Assembly (NCBI RefSeq): GCF_018143015.1
Contig: NC_054751.1
Span: 16,353,292-16,417,291, forward strand
Reading direction: 5' to 3'
Source of the DNA: Lytechinus variegatus
Taxonomy: Eukaryota; Echinodermata; Echinoidea; Temnopleuroida; Toxopneustidae
Length of the DNA stretch: 64,000 nt
The notes below the pieces were generated by a model. That model was not told the origin of the DNA. It saw only the letters and a program-made list of their open reading frames with translations, and ran no database searches. This document shows positions 1-27,066 of this stretch, one piece after another; position 1 is the first letter of the stretch, and the number at the start of each line of letters is the position of its first letter. Position numbers and translations under genes: made by a program.

Positions 1-349
1 TGAATGTCAGGCTAAGAGAGATCTGAGGTAGTGTCAGGTCTATTAGAAGCATTGTAACTTAAAATCTTATAATATGGAAACTTTGCTTATGCTATACTAT
101 ACACTCAACTATCTACGAGTATGATAATGTGGCTATAAAGTAATAACTTAATTATTACAATTTTCCAGAGAATCATGGCCTTATGCTTGTTTAACAAAAC
201 CGTCAAAAGATGTTTGTTAGCATCATCCCATCCCGAGCAAATACATGTTAATTTTATACTGGTGATGATGGGTTTTTGTGATACATGATACAGCAATATA
301 TAGGCCCCTGCTCCTGTCAGCTGATATCAAAGAGGAAAATATAGCTCAC

Positions 350-3300
350 CATACAAGCTGCTCTGGCTTCATAAGAGCTTGGATCTAACTCCAGGACTTG
401 TTTGAAGTCTGCCAAGGCTTCATCTAGCTTTTCCATCAGCTCATATGTGTTTGCTCTTCTTAGCCATACCTAAAGCAATTGGAACAAAGATGATCAGAAT
501 CTATACAGTGCATCCCCGGAAAAACAAAGCAGAGAATGATCAATTATTGATAATTTATCATACCTTCATCACAAAGTGGTCATTGTAAAGCTTAGTCTCC
601 TGCTTCACCTATTATAATTGATATGATTCCTCAATCATGCATGAGTGTGCAAAAAACAATTCTAACAAATGATACCAAAAATTCACTTGCTGGAAGGTAT
701 CTGAATTTTGAAAGGAAAGTCATATGTTCTAAAAATTCCACACCTGCTCTTTAATCTGATTATTCAATAATAAACAACAACAAAGTTCGTTGAATGATGC
801 TTGCATTTTCATAATTTACTGAAGCAAATAAGTAGTCATGGATTGCCACCTGTTCCAATGGCATGGTGGTCAAAAGACTTTATGCATGATTGATCCAAGC
901 CTGTTTATCATCTTCATTACATAAAACTATGAAAATTGAAGCATTTATTCTGAAAGAGGTGACTTTAATTGCTTAATTAACTGTACCATACTTTATTTCT
1001 TATTATCAAAAATATCCTTTCCCATGTTCTGATACACAAATTGAACATAAATACTATCATCATATTTGAATTTCATTCCTTGTCATAGATTTAATCCCTT
1101 AACAAAAAAGTAAAGTTGTTGATTTCAGTTACCTACATACATCTCATTATCTTTCAATATTTTATTACGTCTGGATAAATTTTATGTAAAATTGGTTAAA
1201 ATGCCACGTTCATACATTACGTAATTGACTTTGTATGTTTCCTGTTAATGTGTTATTTTCCATAATTGAAAATGAAATGAATATGTAGGCACCATGTGTC
1301 ATAATGTGATTTACAAAACAACAATACCTTCAAGTAATGTGGATGAAGTTCTAGGGCTTTATTGCAGTCTTCTATGGCCATCTCATTCTGCTCTCGACGC
1401 ACTCTGCATGCTGCTCTGTTTGCATACATTATTGACCTCTCCTTTTTAAAACATAGAGGGCAGACTTCCAATGCTTGTGAGTAGGAGGATATTGCATCCA
1501 GAAACTCTGTAATAAAAGGAAGGAAAGAAGCTGATAAGATGAGGGAAAACATGAAAAAATAATAAAATGAGATATGACGGGGAAAATTGTCAAACTGACT
1601 GATTACCAGATTTTGAGATAAAAGACCCCCCCCCCGTTTGTTATTTTGTGCCAGTAAATAAAAGGGAAAAATAATACAAGAAGCTACTAACTGAAACATA
1701 ATTGAAGTATAATAAAGACACAGAAAATAAGAACTGAGCATATTTCACACAAACATGAAAAGAAATTATCTCCTTTTCAAACATTAGCTGCCTGTGAATT
1801 AATATCTTAGTGAATTTTCCAAAGTATTTTTCTTAATTCTCACCATCTTGTTTGAATAGGTTGTTTCCTTTTGCCTTGTGTGATTGAGCTTCCTCCTTTA
1901 GATTCTGTGTAAAAATAAAACAAAATATAATTGAATTATGATATAATAAAAATATAAGTCAGCTAAAGTTTTTTTGCATAGGTATTTGAATGTACCTCAG
2001 CAACTTTCCTTTTAAATCTTTATTTTGGGCAAAGATATTATTTTCATCTTCAAAAGTCAAATTCTATAAAGCTTTTATCTTTAATACACATTAATTTTTG
2101 TTTAGAGTTGAATCTATAATGTCACAACAACTTTAAATAAGATATTCCAATAAATGAATGTCATGAAAGCAATAATATCGACTAACTTGAATAAAAGTCA
2201 ACCTCTCATAACTGGAAAATTTGTTGAAGTAAAAACTTCAAATGTTTATCAGTATTGATTCAATAATGTAATAACAACCTCAATAATGAAAGATTCCAAT
2301 ACATATATGCTAACAAAGCGATAATATCCTCTAACTTTTATATGAGCCAAACTCTCATACATGAAAAATTTATTGTTCAAAGAAAAAAAAAAAAACTTTT
2401 TTTCACATCTTGTTTTCAAAATGATAATAGTCAGTTCTTGTATAGCACATAACACATTATAAGTAACGTCTCTATGCGCTTCCAAAAGACTTGGATATTA
2501 TTACCCTGGCTTTAGCCCTGCAGCCTTTTACAGCACTGAGGCATTTCAATGAATAAATTCCTGCCAGGTACCCATTCACCTCACCACGGCATGGCTGGGG
2601 ATTGAACCCACGACCCTCTGATTCAAAGTCCGGAGACTAATCCACTAGGCCACAACGCTCCGCAATATAAATAATATAAACAATAATAAAAATAATAGTA
2701 TTATGGTAGACTGATCTTGTGAATCATAAGTCTACTTGATATCAGGTAGACTAATTTGAATTGACATTTACCTCTCTCTCTTCATTGGTCATTGCATCTT
2801 CCCTTTGTTGCCTCATCTCCATCTCATCTTCCACGATCTTCTCTTCCTCCACATTCTCTCCTTCTTCCTGCAACCTATCATCCTCCTTCTCCTCTGCTTC
2901 CAAGCCTTCACACACCTCTTCATCCTGAGTGAGTTCTTGAACCTTTGAAGCAACTGGCTGAATTGTTGAATCATCTGAAGTAACTGGCAGACCAGTAGAA
3001 GTATCTGAAGAAACTATCAAATTATCAGATGTTTGTTCATTCTCTACATTTGCATTGTCTGCAAAATTAGAGCAGGCATCACCTCCAGATTTTTCCAAAA
3101 CCTGCACACTTTCTTTCAATCTGCTACATGAACTGTCACAATTTTCCTCTATATTCAGTTCTGTCTTTGAAACAGAACCGACATCTAAAGTTTCCTCTTG
3201 CCCAGGTTGGCGATCTGATGGCAAGCCCTGTGCTGTTTCACCTGACCCTGAACCTGACAATGAAACACGATTCTCTACAGACTGCACTGATGGATGATCA

Positions 3301-3434
3301 TCACCACTGCTTCTTGACAGAAACTCCTTTTCTTCTCTGCCACCTTTGGACTCTTCATTGGCTAATGCATCAAAGAATTCATCATCAGAGTCGCTGTCGG
3401 AGACTGCAACTTGATGGGCCTCATTTGTGTCCAT
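350..3434 (-). CDS. TTC1: Tetratricopeptide repeat protein 1 (TTC1), 3' end beyond the window
   Basis: Four coding exons are visible on the minus strand: 3434-2772, 1904-1844, 1506-1328 and 469-350. All have GT-AG borders and phases that join cleanly, giving 341 residues. The start at 3434 has a strong context (CACCATGG). Residues 1-221 form a long, acidic, Ser/Glu-rich, low-complexity leader. The TPR block follows, with NLKEEAQSHKAKGNNLF, then CPLCFKKERSIMYANRAA and ALELHPHYLK, then WLRRANTYELMEKLDEAL. This matches TTC1, whose TPRs are known to bind Hsp90/Hsp70 C-termini and G-protein subunits in the cytosol. The family's final segment (about 60 residues after ARAACM) must lie left of base 1, where I see no further exon. 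The acidic leader is longer than in human TTC1 (292 residues in total). The gene is divergent from the lipid kinase gene 7 kb away. Confidence 0.9.
564..608 (-). other. Candidate 45-nt in-frame cassette exon of TTC1
   Basis: This segment lies between the third and fourth recognised TTC1 exons. It has an AG before it and GTATGA after it on the minus strand, and it is exactly 15 codons in phase 0, so inclusion would keep the frame. It would add VKQETKLYNDHFVMK between ALELHPHYLK and VWLRRANTYE. TTC1 relatives I know lack these residues at this position inside the TPR array, so it may be a chance match or an alternative exon. Confidence 0.25.
2418..2661 (-). mobile_element. tRNA-derived SINE
   Basis: Read on the minus strand, it opens with GGAGCGTTGTGGCCTAGTGG (A-box-like) followed by GGGTTCAATCCC (B-box-like). 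A body then contains GGTGAATGGGTACCTGGCAG and a tail with CCAAGTCTTTTGGAAGCGC. The same head, body and tail occur on the plus strand at 39603-39943. It lies in the first intron of TTC1. A related head and partly different tail occur at 44555-44850. Confidence 0.85.
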
Positions 3435-4911
3435 GGTGACAAGTTTTCGCTTTGCTATCCTTCTCCTGGTTGGCTAACAGCACATCAATGGCATCTAAAA
3501 TCAACCAGAAACTTCTGAAAACATAACAGAAATTAATTTGTTAAATAAAATGAAAGGAATGACACCAATCCAAAGATTCCAAACTCTCTTATTTGTTTAA
3601 TTTTCCTTGTAAGACTTAGAATAATTCTAGAGAGTTGATGCTACAAATGCATATCATTATTCAATCTAATTTAATTTTTTAATTCAATTCAATTTTTTTC
3701 CAATCTACCTATTTCCACTCAAAACAATATAAATCGATATAACCCAATATTCAATAGATACATGTAACATAGGGATTCTGGGGAATAATAAAAAGAACCA
3801 ATCGGCTTATTGAATATGACCCCTTTCATCAATTATTATTATTATCATTATCATTACTATTATTAAATGTGTGGACATATAAAATAGATCCAATTTTTTT
3901 TTTAAGTCTTAGCAATTGCACTTGTGACAAAACACACCTATTGCTTGGTTAATCTAATAATTTCATTTGATCATTGTAGATTTTAACCATCAGTGATACA
4001 CCCAAAACCATGTGAATTTTATTGCACAGGGGTTTTTGTACAAAGTCATTAATTTGGCTTGCAAAGTTTACTCACATTATCGCGTTTCACTTCTTGACTA
4101 TGTTTATAAAAAAGCATCCACTAATCTACAAAGTGAAGGGTTTACAAATTACACTTTGAGTCTTTACACACTTTACCCTTGGACAGTTTTTCAAGATTTT
4201 TCAAATTGCAAGCGCTTGTTAATAAGATTAATCGTCACGTCACACAACAAAATGAACCCGCACAAGTATCACAATATAACATGTATGTGTGTGATGAAAC
4301 AAAGGATTAGACAGGAAAATCTGTTTCAAGTTATTAAAACATTTTACATGTATGGTGTACAATTGTTTTTTTCTCAAATATACATCCTCTGCACACAGCT
4401 TGATACATGACATAACTTGAGAGACAAGCTTCTATTGGTAAGTTATTGATTCCTGCTCACTTTTTCACATTAATATTCAACATTTGCATATTAGACTTAA
4501 ACTTAAGTCAAAGACAATTCACAACATGCACCAAATAGTCTAGACCAAAAGCTTCTGTCTCTGATATATTGGTTGTTGCTCTGAACTCAGTTGGCTCCAC
4601 TCAACAATTACAGAGACCAAAGTTCTATCTCGATCTGTACAGGGAGTCAGGGACTCAATGGGCCATATGTTTATGTATTAAGTTCAGATAAACCAGGGAA
4701 GTGGGAGTTGTGCAACGGCCAAACAGCCGAAGTCACTGTTTTTCCCTTTTAAGTTTATTTTTCCTGTTTTGTTGCATTGTAGGCCAAAAGGGAATAATAA
4801 TAATTATTTTGGTAAATTCTTGGAAAGACTTCCATATGTCCCCACCACTAATTTTAAAAAATACTTCTCCAAAACCCCCTTCTGTCTTTCTCTTTCTTCT
4901 TTTTTTCTTCT
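3435..4911. other. Intergenic DNA, TTC1 upstream side
   Basis: No convincing gene. The first 100 bases or so left of the TTC1 start presumably hold its 5' leader and promoter, but I cannot place a start site. The rest is AT-rich. An open frame of 132 codons at 4012-4410 has no recognisable motif and no splice context. Confidence 0.5.
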
Positions 4912-4996
4912 TACTTCTGGTGGGAACTTGGATTCAAACCTCTCGCTGCAGAACGAAGTATCTCCAGTCTGTCGCCTTACTCACTGAGCTAACAGG
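4912..4996 (-). repeat. tRNA-like head of a second SINE type
   Basis: On the minus strand the order is TAGCTCAGTGAGTAAGG (A box), about 45 nt, then GGTTTGAATCC (B box). The 5' and 3' ends do not pair as an acceptor stem, so this is probably a SINE remnant and not a working tRNA gene. Its sequence differs from the GGAGCGTTGTGG SINE family elsewhere in the window. Confidence 0.5.
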
Positions 4997-7900
4997 AATT
5001 GTTGAAAGCCATGGGTTTCATAACGGTTATCAAAAGATATTACGACTTGTCTACTCTCCAAGAGTATTGGGTATTTATTTTTCTGACTAAATAAACCGAT
5101 GCCATTGGGAATTACACACACTCAAATTTTTGACGGAATATAGCCATATTTTGGTATGTATCTGACTTTTCCTTCTTAAATCTCTTAGTCTTAGGTATAT
5201 ATTAGAGACAAAAATCAATGAGCCCCGTCAGGGGGATTTTGCATAAAAAATCCTCGAAACAGATGGCTGCTAGCTGTCTACAAAAAGTCATGCTAATGAT
5301 AGGTATGTTGCAAAAGCGCCCTCTAGGTGCATTCTGAATGAGGCATTGAATGTGCTGGCTAGAATTGCAGGGCGACTGTGGGGGCATTGCTTTGTATGTT
5401 TTTGCATGTGGAAGGAAAGGTTATTCTCCATGGCATCATTGTTTTTACGTAGTTGAATGTTTATGGCAGCTGTATAAACTTGAAAAAAATTCTCACTTGG
5501 TGATCTTGCGACTCTGTGTGCTACTGGAACTTTGGCCTTGCTTTCAACCTCTTGCTATTCACATTTACAGGTATCATCCCACTCTAAAATGTATTCATTC
5601 CGATAGAGCAACATTTAAACTATATTGTGGTGAAATTTGAGTGAAATCTACTGACGCTAAAGATGCTTTTTATGTCCCTGTTTCGGCGGCGTCTGTTATT
5701 TTTGGGAGTGTTTTGGGGCACTTCCACATGTAAATGCATGCGCATTGCCGTTTTCTATTAGTGCACCTTGGTCCCAGTTAAGATCACAGCTTTTGGCTTA
5801 AAAAACAAAGGAATACATAGTCATAAGAATTGAATAGGCGATTTATATGACCTTAAAACTACAATAACTTTCTTATTTCTGGGGCTATTGAGACAAATGA
5901 GGTGTTAAATTAAAGGTCTTGATGAGCCCTAAATGATGCCATGAAGAAAACACCTTATTTCTGAGATTTATTTTTTTTTGCAACATACCTACCATAATGA
6001 TTATTAGTATTACGACTCGGTGACACAATATGTCCAATCTAGACTCACACAAGTAATGTAGCTATATTACATGATTTTTTTTTTTTTTAAATACAGACAA
6101 ATTATACATCACTTGAAAGGTTTTTTTCAAGACAAATTCAATGGTGAAGACCAAATTACAATTGGAGCACCATAACTGAAGATATGGCCTCTTAAAGGGA
6201 CGCTATACGCAGAACTTTTCTGCCACCCAAGACAAGTACCCATTGGGTGGCAGATCTACAGGTACTTGTAGATCTAAGAAACTTCCATACTTTTTTTTCA
6301 TGTAGGTTACTAAGTTAATTTGACTAAAATGCAACACAAGAGGTGATCTTGTAGAGCATGGCTGTGTTACCTTCATATTTTTCTTATTCAAACAGCTTCT
6401 ATTTGTGAAAATATAGTATACAAGAAGAAAGATAACAAATTAGAATAAGACAAGAGAAATGCATGGAACGCTTTGCGTTGTTAAAAAAAATTAATCAACT
6501 CTTGGGGGTCTCATTCCTCAACAGACTTTAATCAGAAAATAAAAATGAATGTCCCACTATACTTCCCGGTATCTGTAAGATTTATATCATTCAAAAGTAG
6601 AAAATTAAGTTTTGCAAGTAAATTTTTTTTTTCTTTCTGTTTGTCCATGTTCACTCTGTATTCTGTATAATTACCATGATGTCTCTTTTTGTTTGCAGAT
6701 CTGAGAATGCGAGATCAGACAGCTGGAGCTGCAACAGTACCTAGAAATGTACTCCACTGCTTAGAATTATAGAATATATTAACATTAAATATATTGGAAT
6801 ATATAAAGTTAAAAAGCAAGTCTCTGACATTATCTGAATTTCTACTACATTTAAAATCACATTTACAAAATAATCCCCCTTCTAGTAAACATAATAAAAC
6901 AGGGACCCATTATTGTGTACATCATGTGAATTGATGAGACAGCTTATTTATATGATGACACAAAACAACAGAATATAGATATAGTCATGTATCTATTCAT
7001 TTTAATACCAGTACCAGGCAGCAGTCAATGCATGGTCTGCGCCTGTACACCATGAAAAAAAAATGAGACTGCTTTAATTCCCGCCTGTTTTTTTTTTCTT
7101 GAAATATTAAGTTGAAATTATCATTAATTTATCATCAATACACATAATTCATGCAGAAATCAAATGCACAACTTATCACCTACAACTAATTTCAATGGGT
7201 TTAACAATAACATACATGCATCAAGTACCACACCCATGGCCACCACGCCCACTCACTCCTTTCGGTCAGCCATGGCACCAAAATCACACTCTAGGCGGCA
7301 CAACATGGGCTTGCATTCGCCTCTTGCGCAGCTATGCGACACATTCTTATATATCAAAATTAGATTTTCTGATACAAATACACTTCAAAGAATTAATTTA
7401 TATCTGATATTTGACTGTTCCCTGGGAAATTTTCTGTTTATACGGCTTTGAAGTAAGAAAATAGAAACACGATTTACCGTAAGTGTCCAAAAAACTCCTT
7501 TTTGTAACGAAAAACATTGCCGATATTGAACTGACATCGTCACTAACTTGTAGAAGAAAGTCTGCCGATTTTAATGATACATAACACATGGTTATTTGAT
7601 GCCCCTAGAGGGTGTCAACGAGTAAAAGTAACTTGCAAGATTAACCCGGTTCTGGAGTCATATTTTCCAAAATGGCGACTTCCATCGTGTGACGACGGAC
7701 AGGTGGTGCTCTCGAAAACGGCCTTAAAAACAACATTTTGGCGATGCAAATGTGAGTAAATTGACTAGAAATAAGAAGTTTAGATATAATAGAAAAAGAT
7801 CGTAACATTTTATGAAAAAAGGATTTGAAATGTTGATACACTGGCTCAATGAATTTTGCCCATTTTGTGTGTTGGCAGAATAGGAAATGTGTTAAACGCG

Positions 7901-10158
7901 AACCTGTTGCGATCGCTAAATAATGATAATATTATTACCCATAAAAAAGCATATTAGAAAGATATCTGCTTCCTATTTATATTACCATACCTATGACTGT
8001 TACAATACAAAACGCGTTAACTTAGTTTTTTACCTCATAACAATATTCAAGTGGATATGCCATAAATTACAATGGACTTACACAAATATCAATATATGGG
8101 GCAACAGCAAGTAAAACAAAAAACTTGCATAATTAGAAATGATGCTAGAATTTCATATTTAAAAGTAAGATACAGATCGATACATCAGATAACGAATTAA
8201 ATGCTTTTACATGTACTTTACAAGGTTGGTTTGATAAGAAAACACTGAAAAAGCCGGTAAAATTACCTCCTTCAGAGCGCGACTGTCGTGAATATGTGTG
8301 ATGTATGGTATCTCGAAGTCGAAATGTGAAAATTTGATTTTTTTAATTTCGGGAAGAAAGTTGTGATGCAATGGAATAGGGGATGCAATGATGCAATCAT
8401 AGAGATCTCTATACAATCCATTTGGTCAAATCTGCCCTTTTTGGTTTGCACTCTCTGGTGTATTTTTTTTTCTTGAAAATTTGATTGGAAATAAACGAAA
8501 TTGATTTTCAAAATAAATACAAATTAAAAATATTTTGCATGAATGTGGCTTGTAGTATTTTTCCATTTTTTCTTCCAAAATATATTATTTGGTTGTCTGA
8601 AACACATAATTTCGCAACTTCTTTAAAAAGACATTTGAAATTCGATTGAGTTTCATTTTTTTGGTCTTTCCTCCAGTGACTGTATTATGATTTTTAAGGG
8701 GGTGAAGGGCAAACGAAAAAAATTATTGGGACAGAGTCACTGTGGACAATTTCTTCATAGTCATATTTTCTTGTGGCCACTGAGTGGAGTTGGGAGGGGC
8801 AAATGACGATGACACCACTACCCATAAGTTTCGCAGTGGCGGACTGCAAACATGCAGATACTCTTTACCTCAGACAGTATATAGGACTCGAATACACTTT
8901 ATCGATTCACTAAACAAGAGCATCAATCCAACAATACAATCTTTTTGTTTTTCAAGGAATTCTAAATATTGATGTGTGACTTTCTTTGCTTATATAGGTC
9001 TATATAGCCTACCTTATCTTTCTCAAATTTTGCTTTGATGATGATGTATCCATGGACATTAGGTCCATGAGCTATCAGTATTATTATGTAGGCCTATAAA
9101 CTGCAGGAATTAATTACCCTTCCATATTTAAAAAAAAACAATAATTCTTGAATTTTTTATGCAGTGTAAGTTATAGTAGGCCTAATTAATGACATTATTT
9201 TAAGCCTGATCTGAAACAAAATTTGAACTTGGTTATATTTTGATCAAATTGATGATTTATTTTATGAACTTAAAACAATAAAAATGACATTCATACACTG
9301 CACATTGCATAACTTCTTCACCCTTTGATGATCACGGGTGCTTTTTTAAAAGTCTATCTATATCGATCATATTTGTAGGACCGTAAGAACAGTCATTTGG
9401 AATTCACTTCCATCATACAAATGTATTAAAACAATATCGAATATTTTAAATATAAAAAAATACTCTTCATATTTTTATTCACTTGCTTCATATCCTCAAG
9501 ATGAGTTAATACATAATAATGTATATATTTTTAATTTAAATTTTAATGTAAACGAGAGAAAGTGTAGGAGGAACATGAATATGAGATGAAAAAAAATAAA
9601 GGGAACAAATCACTCTTCCTCCACTTTGATATTGAAATAGCTATTTCTATTAATTTCTTCCATTCTTATATTAATAGCTACCTCCTCCCTTCACAGTGCA
9701 GTGCAGTGGAAACAATTTTCTGTACTATATGGGGGCGGATCCAAAATTTTTGAAACGGATTTAAAAAAAAATGAGATGGGCTTCACTCCAAAACAATGAG
9801 GACTTATCTCACGAGAAATATAACAAGCAAAAGAACAGCCTTAAAAAGTTTCCCATGCTGGACCCTTCCTGGTAGTCCCCCATCTTTTCTGACGAAACAT
9901 CTGGGCCATTTGCCATATGAACAAAAAAAATCAAAATAATTTCCCCAAATAATCCAGATTGCACCCCCGTGTCCACCCACGCACCCACTCTCAACTTCTA
10001 AAGTCTTTAACGCACGTTGAGGTTGACGTCGCATCGTTGTCATCATCACTATCTTCATCCCTTCTTCTCCAGCTTCTTCTTCATCATCTGCTCTGTTATT
10101 TCTTGAATTTTGAAACTTTTTTTTTTTCCATTAAATGTTGAACAATAATTTTAGGACA
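4997..10158. other. Intergenic DNA between TTC1 and PI4K2
   Basis: AT-rich with many poly-A/poly-T runs. Short open frames show no family signature. An inverted pair around AGGTATGTTGCAAAA (5294-5315 and 5975-6003, about 690 bp apart) could be the ends of a decayed DNA element. A slightly more GC-rich patch at 7200-7760 shows no gene. Confidence 0.4.
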
Positions 10159-10166
10159 TGACGTCA
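10159..10166. promoter_or_regulatory. Perfect CRE palindrome TGACGTCA upstream of PI4K2
   Basis: An exact 8-bp CREB/ATF consensus lies about 320 bp before the PI4K2 start codon, in a more CpG-rich stretch (10150-10488) that looks like the promoter and 5' leader. The site is visible. Its use by CREB/ATF is inference. Confidence 0.4.
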
Positions 10167-10347
10167 TGGGAGTTTCAGCTGGGGATTGTATACACCACGT
10201 ATTCGAGAGTGAGTCACCGTACCGTTTGTTCGTTTTGTGATTTTTATTGTACAAATTGAAATCTTACGAGCCAAATATTCTATAATGAAATGCAGAGCGT
10301 TGTAATGTAGAAGGTTGTTCATTACTTAGTAGTAATCGGTTGGCTGA

Positions 10348-23688
<13,341 letters not shown>

Positions 23689-26600
23689 TGACGGCTGATG
23701 GTTAGTTAACTAGAATCACATAGATTTAAAGAAAAATGTACTTTAAGGTAATTTCTGTAGCTGTGGTTAATATTGTTGTGAAGTTGTGCAAAAAAGGTAT
23801 TCGATGTATCTTGCAATCCAAACATGACTCCAATGAGAGTGATGCAATGAAGAGTATTGACACTTTCCTTGAGATCCTTTGAGTCCTGAAAATTCTAAAG
23901 TTGAGTGAGATGAGTGGTATGATACATGCATCTATTACAATTAAGCTTTAATGGATGGGACATTCCTTTACAGGATTGTAAAGTTCATGTAATGTCAACC
24001 ATAAACAAGCATTTGAAGGTTTGTTTGATTGTCATGAATTTCTAAAATAAGACACTTAATTTTTCTTTTGCCAATCTGACTGTACTGACTCTTTGTAGTG
24101 GAAGAGAGTTGAACCTTGATCCCATACGGTCTCATAATTTGAACTTGTGTGTTTTTACTCCAAAAGTTTTTCCGCCGTGGAAAAATTTGATAAACAAGTG
24201 ATGACAATGATCATTTATCTCGTGCTAATACACAGGAGTCTCATGCTGTGAAATTGTGGCATTCAGTTTATTGAAACTAAATGTCAGGAGAGTTTTTATT
24301 TGAAACTGCACCCTCTTTGTTGGGTGAAAAACATGATTGTTGGTGATTGGATATGCAGTATAAGCCTAGTAATTGAAAGATGTATAAACTAAAAAAAAAT
24401 ATATCATCTTTATAGGGAGATTATCCTTACTTTATATTTGTAGTTCGGAATCTTTACCTGTGTCAATCAGCATTCTAAATCCAGTGGTAAATTTGACCAC
24501 GGTTTAGGGACTTGACTGTCAAAATGATAAGTGAATCTTTAAAAGGAAGGTAGTATATATTTGACAAAACTATATACATTTCTATGTTTACCAATATAAT
24601 TTAGCAGATTCAGCAGAGATTTTGCTTCATATAGCATGCTAACAGAATCTTTTAAGAACTGGAGCAGACTGAAGCTGCTTTCATTCACCAGAATGGCAGA
24701 AGATAAAGTGAATTTGAGAGTTGTTGCAGTCAACCTCTGGACAGGTAGAAGCTAATATTGAAATACTGTAGAAACTAGATTGATATAGCTCCTTTTGCCT
24801 TTTAGCTGCTGGTAGGAGACAAAGACCAAGAGCTTTGCATGTTTAAATTGTGGCCTTGATTGGTGTTTTTGTACTTTGGGTATTGACAAAAATACATGTA
24901 TGAGGATCAAATATCTGTGTTTGACTTGTCTTGCTATATTGTAATGGCTACATGTAGATGAAAGAAGGTAGTAAAACAAGTTTAAAACTAAGGTAATTAT
25001 GTACTTTGAATCAAAAGTGACTTGTAAGTTGGATTTGGATGTTTTTTTTTAATTGACTACCCGGTAGTTTAACTTTCAATGATTTCTAAATACATTCAGT
25101 TCAGCTTTGAATAATGACCAACTGAGTATTAGATTTAGATGTACATGTTAGCCTGGGGGTGTTCCACAAGATTTAAGTATGACTTAGAATCGCACTGAAT
25201 GTCGTTATGTACCGGTACATACATGATATGCAACGCACAATACGCAGTAGTGCGTGTCCCCCTTGCATGATCTGACCAATGGGGTCATGCCTTTTATACC
25301 GCACGCAGCTAGGCATTTGAGTTTAACTCGAAGTCATACTTTTTTTGTGAAACACTCCGTTGATTTGAATTTAAAGCTGAAGTAATCTAAATGTTATGAG
25401 ATTTAAAAAGAAATCATTAATATTAAAAATAAATCTAATTCTGGCTGGTCACTATTCACAACCGACATGGATTTATTTCAAATCCTTAAAATTCAGATGT
25501 TTATTTATCCAGTTACTGGTATTCATATTATATGAATCATTTTTTCTCTGAAAATAATATCAATTATGGAGTGATCTGATCTGTATAGAACTTTTTAATT
25601 CCGAATCGAGCCAGGACTATCAACTGTTTTGAATAATAAGAAATCAAATATTCCATTACGTGATATTTATGCAGTCTTGAGAATGTACTTTAGGGGTAGA
25701 GACTTTGAGAACCCAGTAAGACTAATGTCTGCAATCAATTGTAAAATTGCTTTGGCCAATTAAATTAATTGTTACGCATGCATTTTGTTCAAAAGACTGT
25801 CCACAACCAATCAGAGTTCCTTTTTCAAATTGAAATGAGTCATTGGGTTTGGGTTAATGGGGATCAGATGATTAGTGGTAGTTTGCATTTATGTGTAAGC
25901 AGTTTATTTATTAAACATCGATCATGAAATAGGCGGTTTGTAGAAGCATGATATCTTATGTCTGTTTCTTTAATACTTTATGAGGGAAATGTTTTTAATA
26001 TGATGTGTTATGATTTCAACAAAGGTGGATGAGCCCAAATAGTATATATACTTAGGTGTCATAACTTTAGGGGAAAAGGAAAGAGCAAATTTACTCTTGG
26101 AAAATGGGAACTATTTTTGTTCTATTGTGTATGTAGTAATGTACTTGTATAGGAAGTTAAAATGTATCTATTTAGAAAAAAATAATATTTTCTTCCTTCT
26201 TTGCTACAGGGTTTAAAGGTGTACTTTACTTTAAAACACTTGCTTTAATTGAAAATTATGTAATTTAACTGTCTTAGATAAATTTTATGCAAAATATTTT
26301 GGCAAGAAGCATGATTTAAAAAAACACACACAAATGGTCAAGATGCCCTGAAATGGTTGAGAGCAAATTTGACAGTAGAAGTCTCGTGAATTTTTCATGG
26401 AATGCTTGCAAGGTAGCAATTTGAAGTACATGTAACTCAGTAAATGCTTGCATGTATGTGCCAAGCCAATAAACACATAGGCCCATATTCTGATACCAGT
26501 TTAATAAGGCCCTGGTCTAACTGTGAAAAGTATGGGAAGCCAAAATGTTTAATAGTCTATGTTCTTTCTCCTTTTTTTTTGCTCATTACCCTTGAATTAA

Positions 26601-27066
26601 GAATTATTCTCCGGCATTGTTCTCTGCTTAAAATTTAGTCAGTTTAGTGAGTTTGAGGGTGGTTGGGAATGATTAAATTTAATAGTTCTCAAGAGAAACC
26701 TTTGAAATGAATTGTAAGCTCAATTCTGTAATCTTTTTCATTGGTTAGGTGGAATGGAATTAAAGAGAGAAACCTATGCAATAAATCATAATGAGCATTT
26801 AGAACTAATTTGGATGGTGGTTTGACCATCCATCTCTTAACGTGAGCTGATTTTGTAATCACACCGTTTAATGATAGCAGTTTGTGTCTTTTTAAGTGGA
26901 GTTAAATGATTAGTAGGTATATGAATGAAATGAAAATTTAATAGGCCTAATGAATTACATGAGCAATCGGCAAAACAATGTCTGTATTTATTATTCTGAA
27001 TGCTATAGCTGGGGTCTAATGCTGAGAATGTCTTAACTGATACACTTGTGTATGTGCTCAGAATAA
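23689..27066. other. PI4K2 3' flank and intergenic DNA
   Basis: The start of this stretch must include the PI4K2 3' untranslated region, but no polyadenylation site can be chosen with confidence. A short dispersed motif (TAGGCCCATATTCTGA) is at 26478. No gene is seen. Confidence 0.4.

Noticed and set aside
1253-1741. 162-codon frame taken as a whole gene
   Set aside because: Only 1328-1506 is coding (TTC1 exon 3). The rest is read-through into flanking introns.
4012-4410. 132-codon open frame
   Set aside because: Tyr/Phe/Ile-rich, no motif, AT-rich intergenic DNA, no splice signals.
4912-4996. Functional tRNA gene
   Set aside because: A and B boxes are present but the ends do not pair as an acceptor stem, so a SINE head is more likely.
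9804-10058. Minus-strand frames of 60-84 codons upstream of PI4K2
   Set aside because: They overlap a TC-rich stretch and the likely promoter, with no family resemblance.
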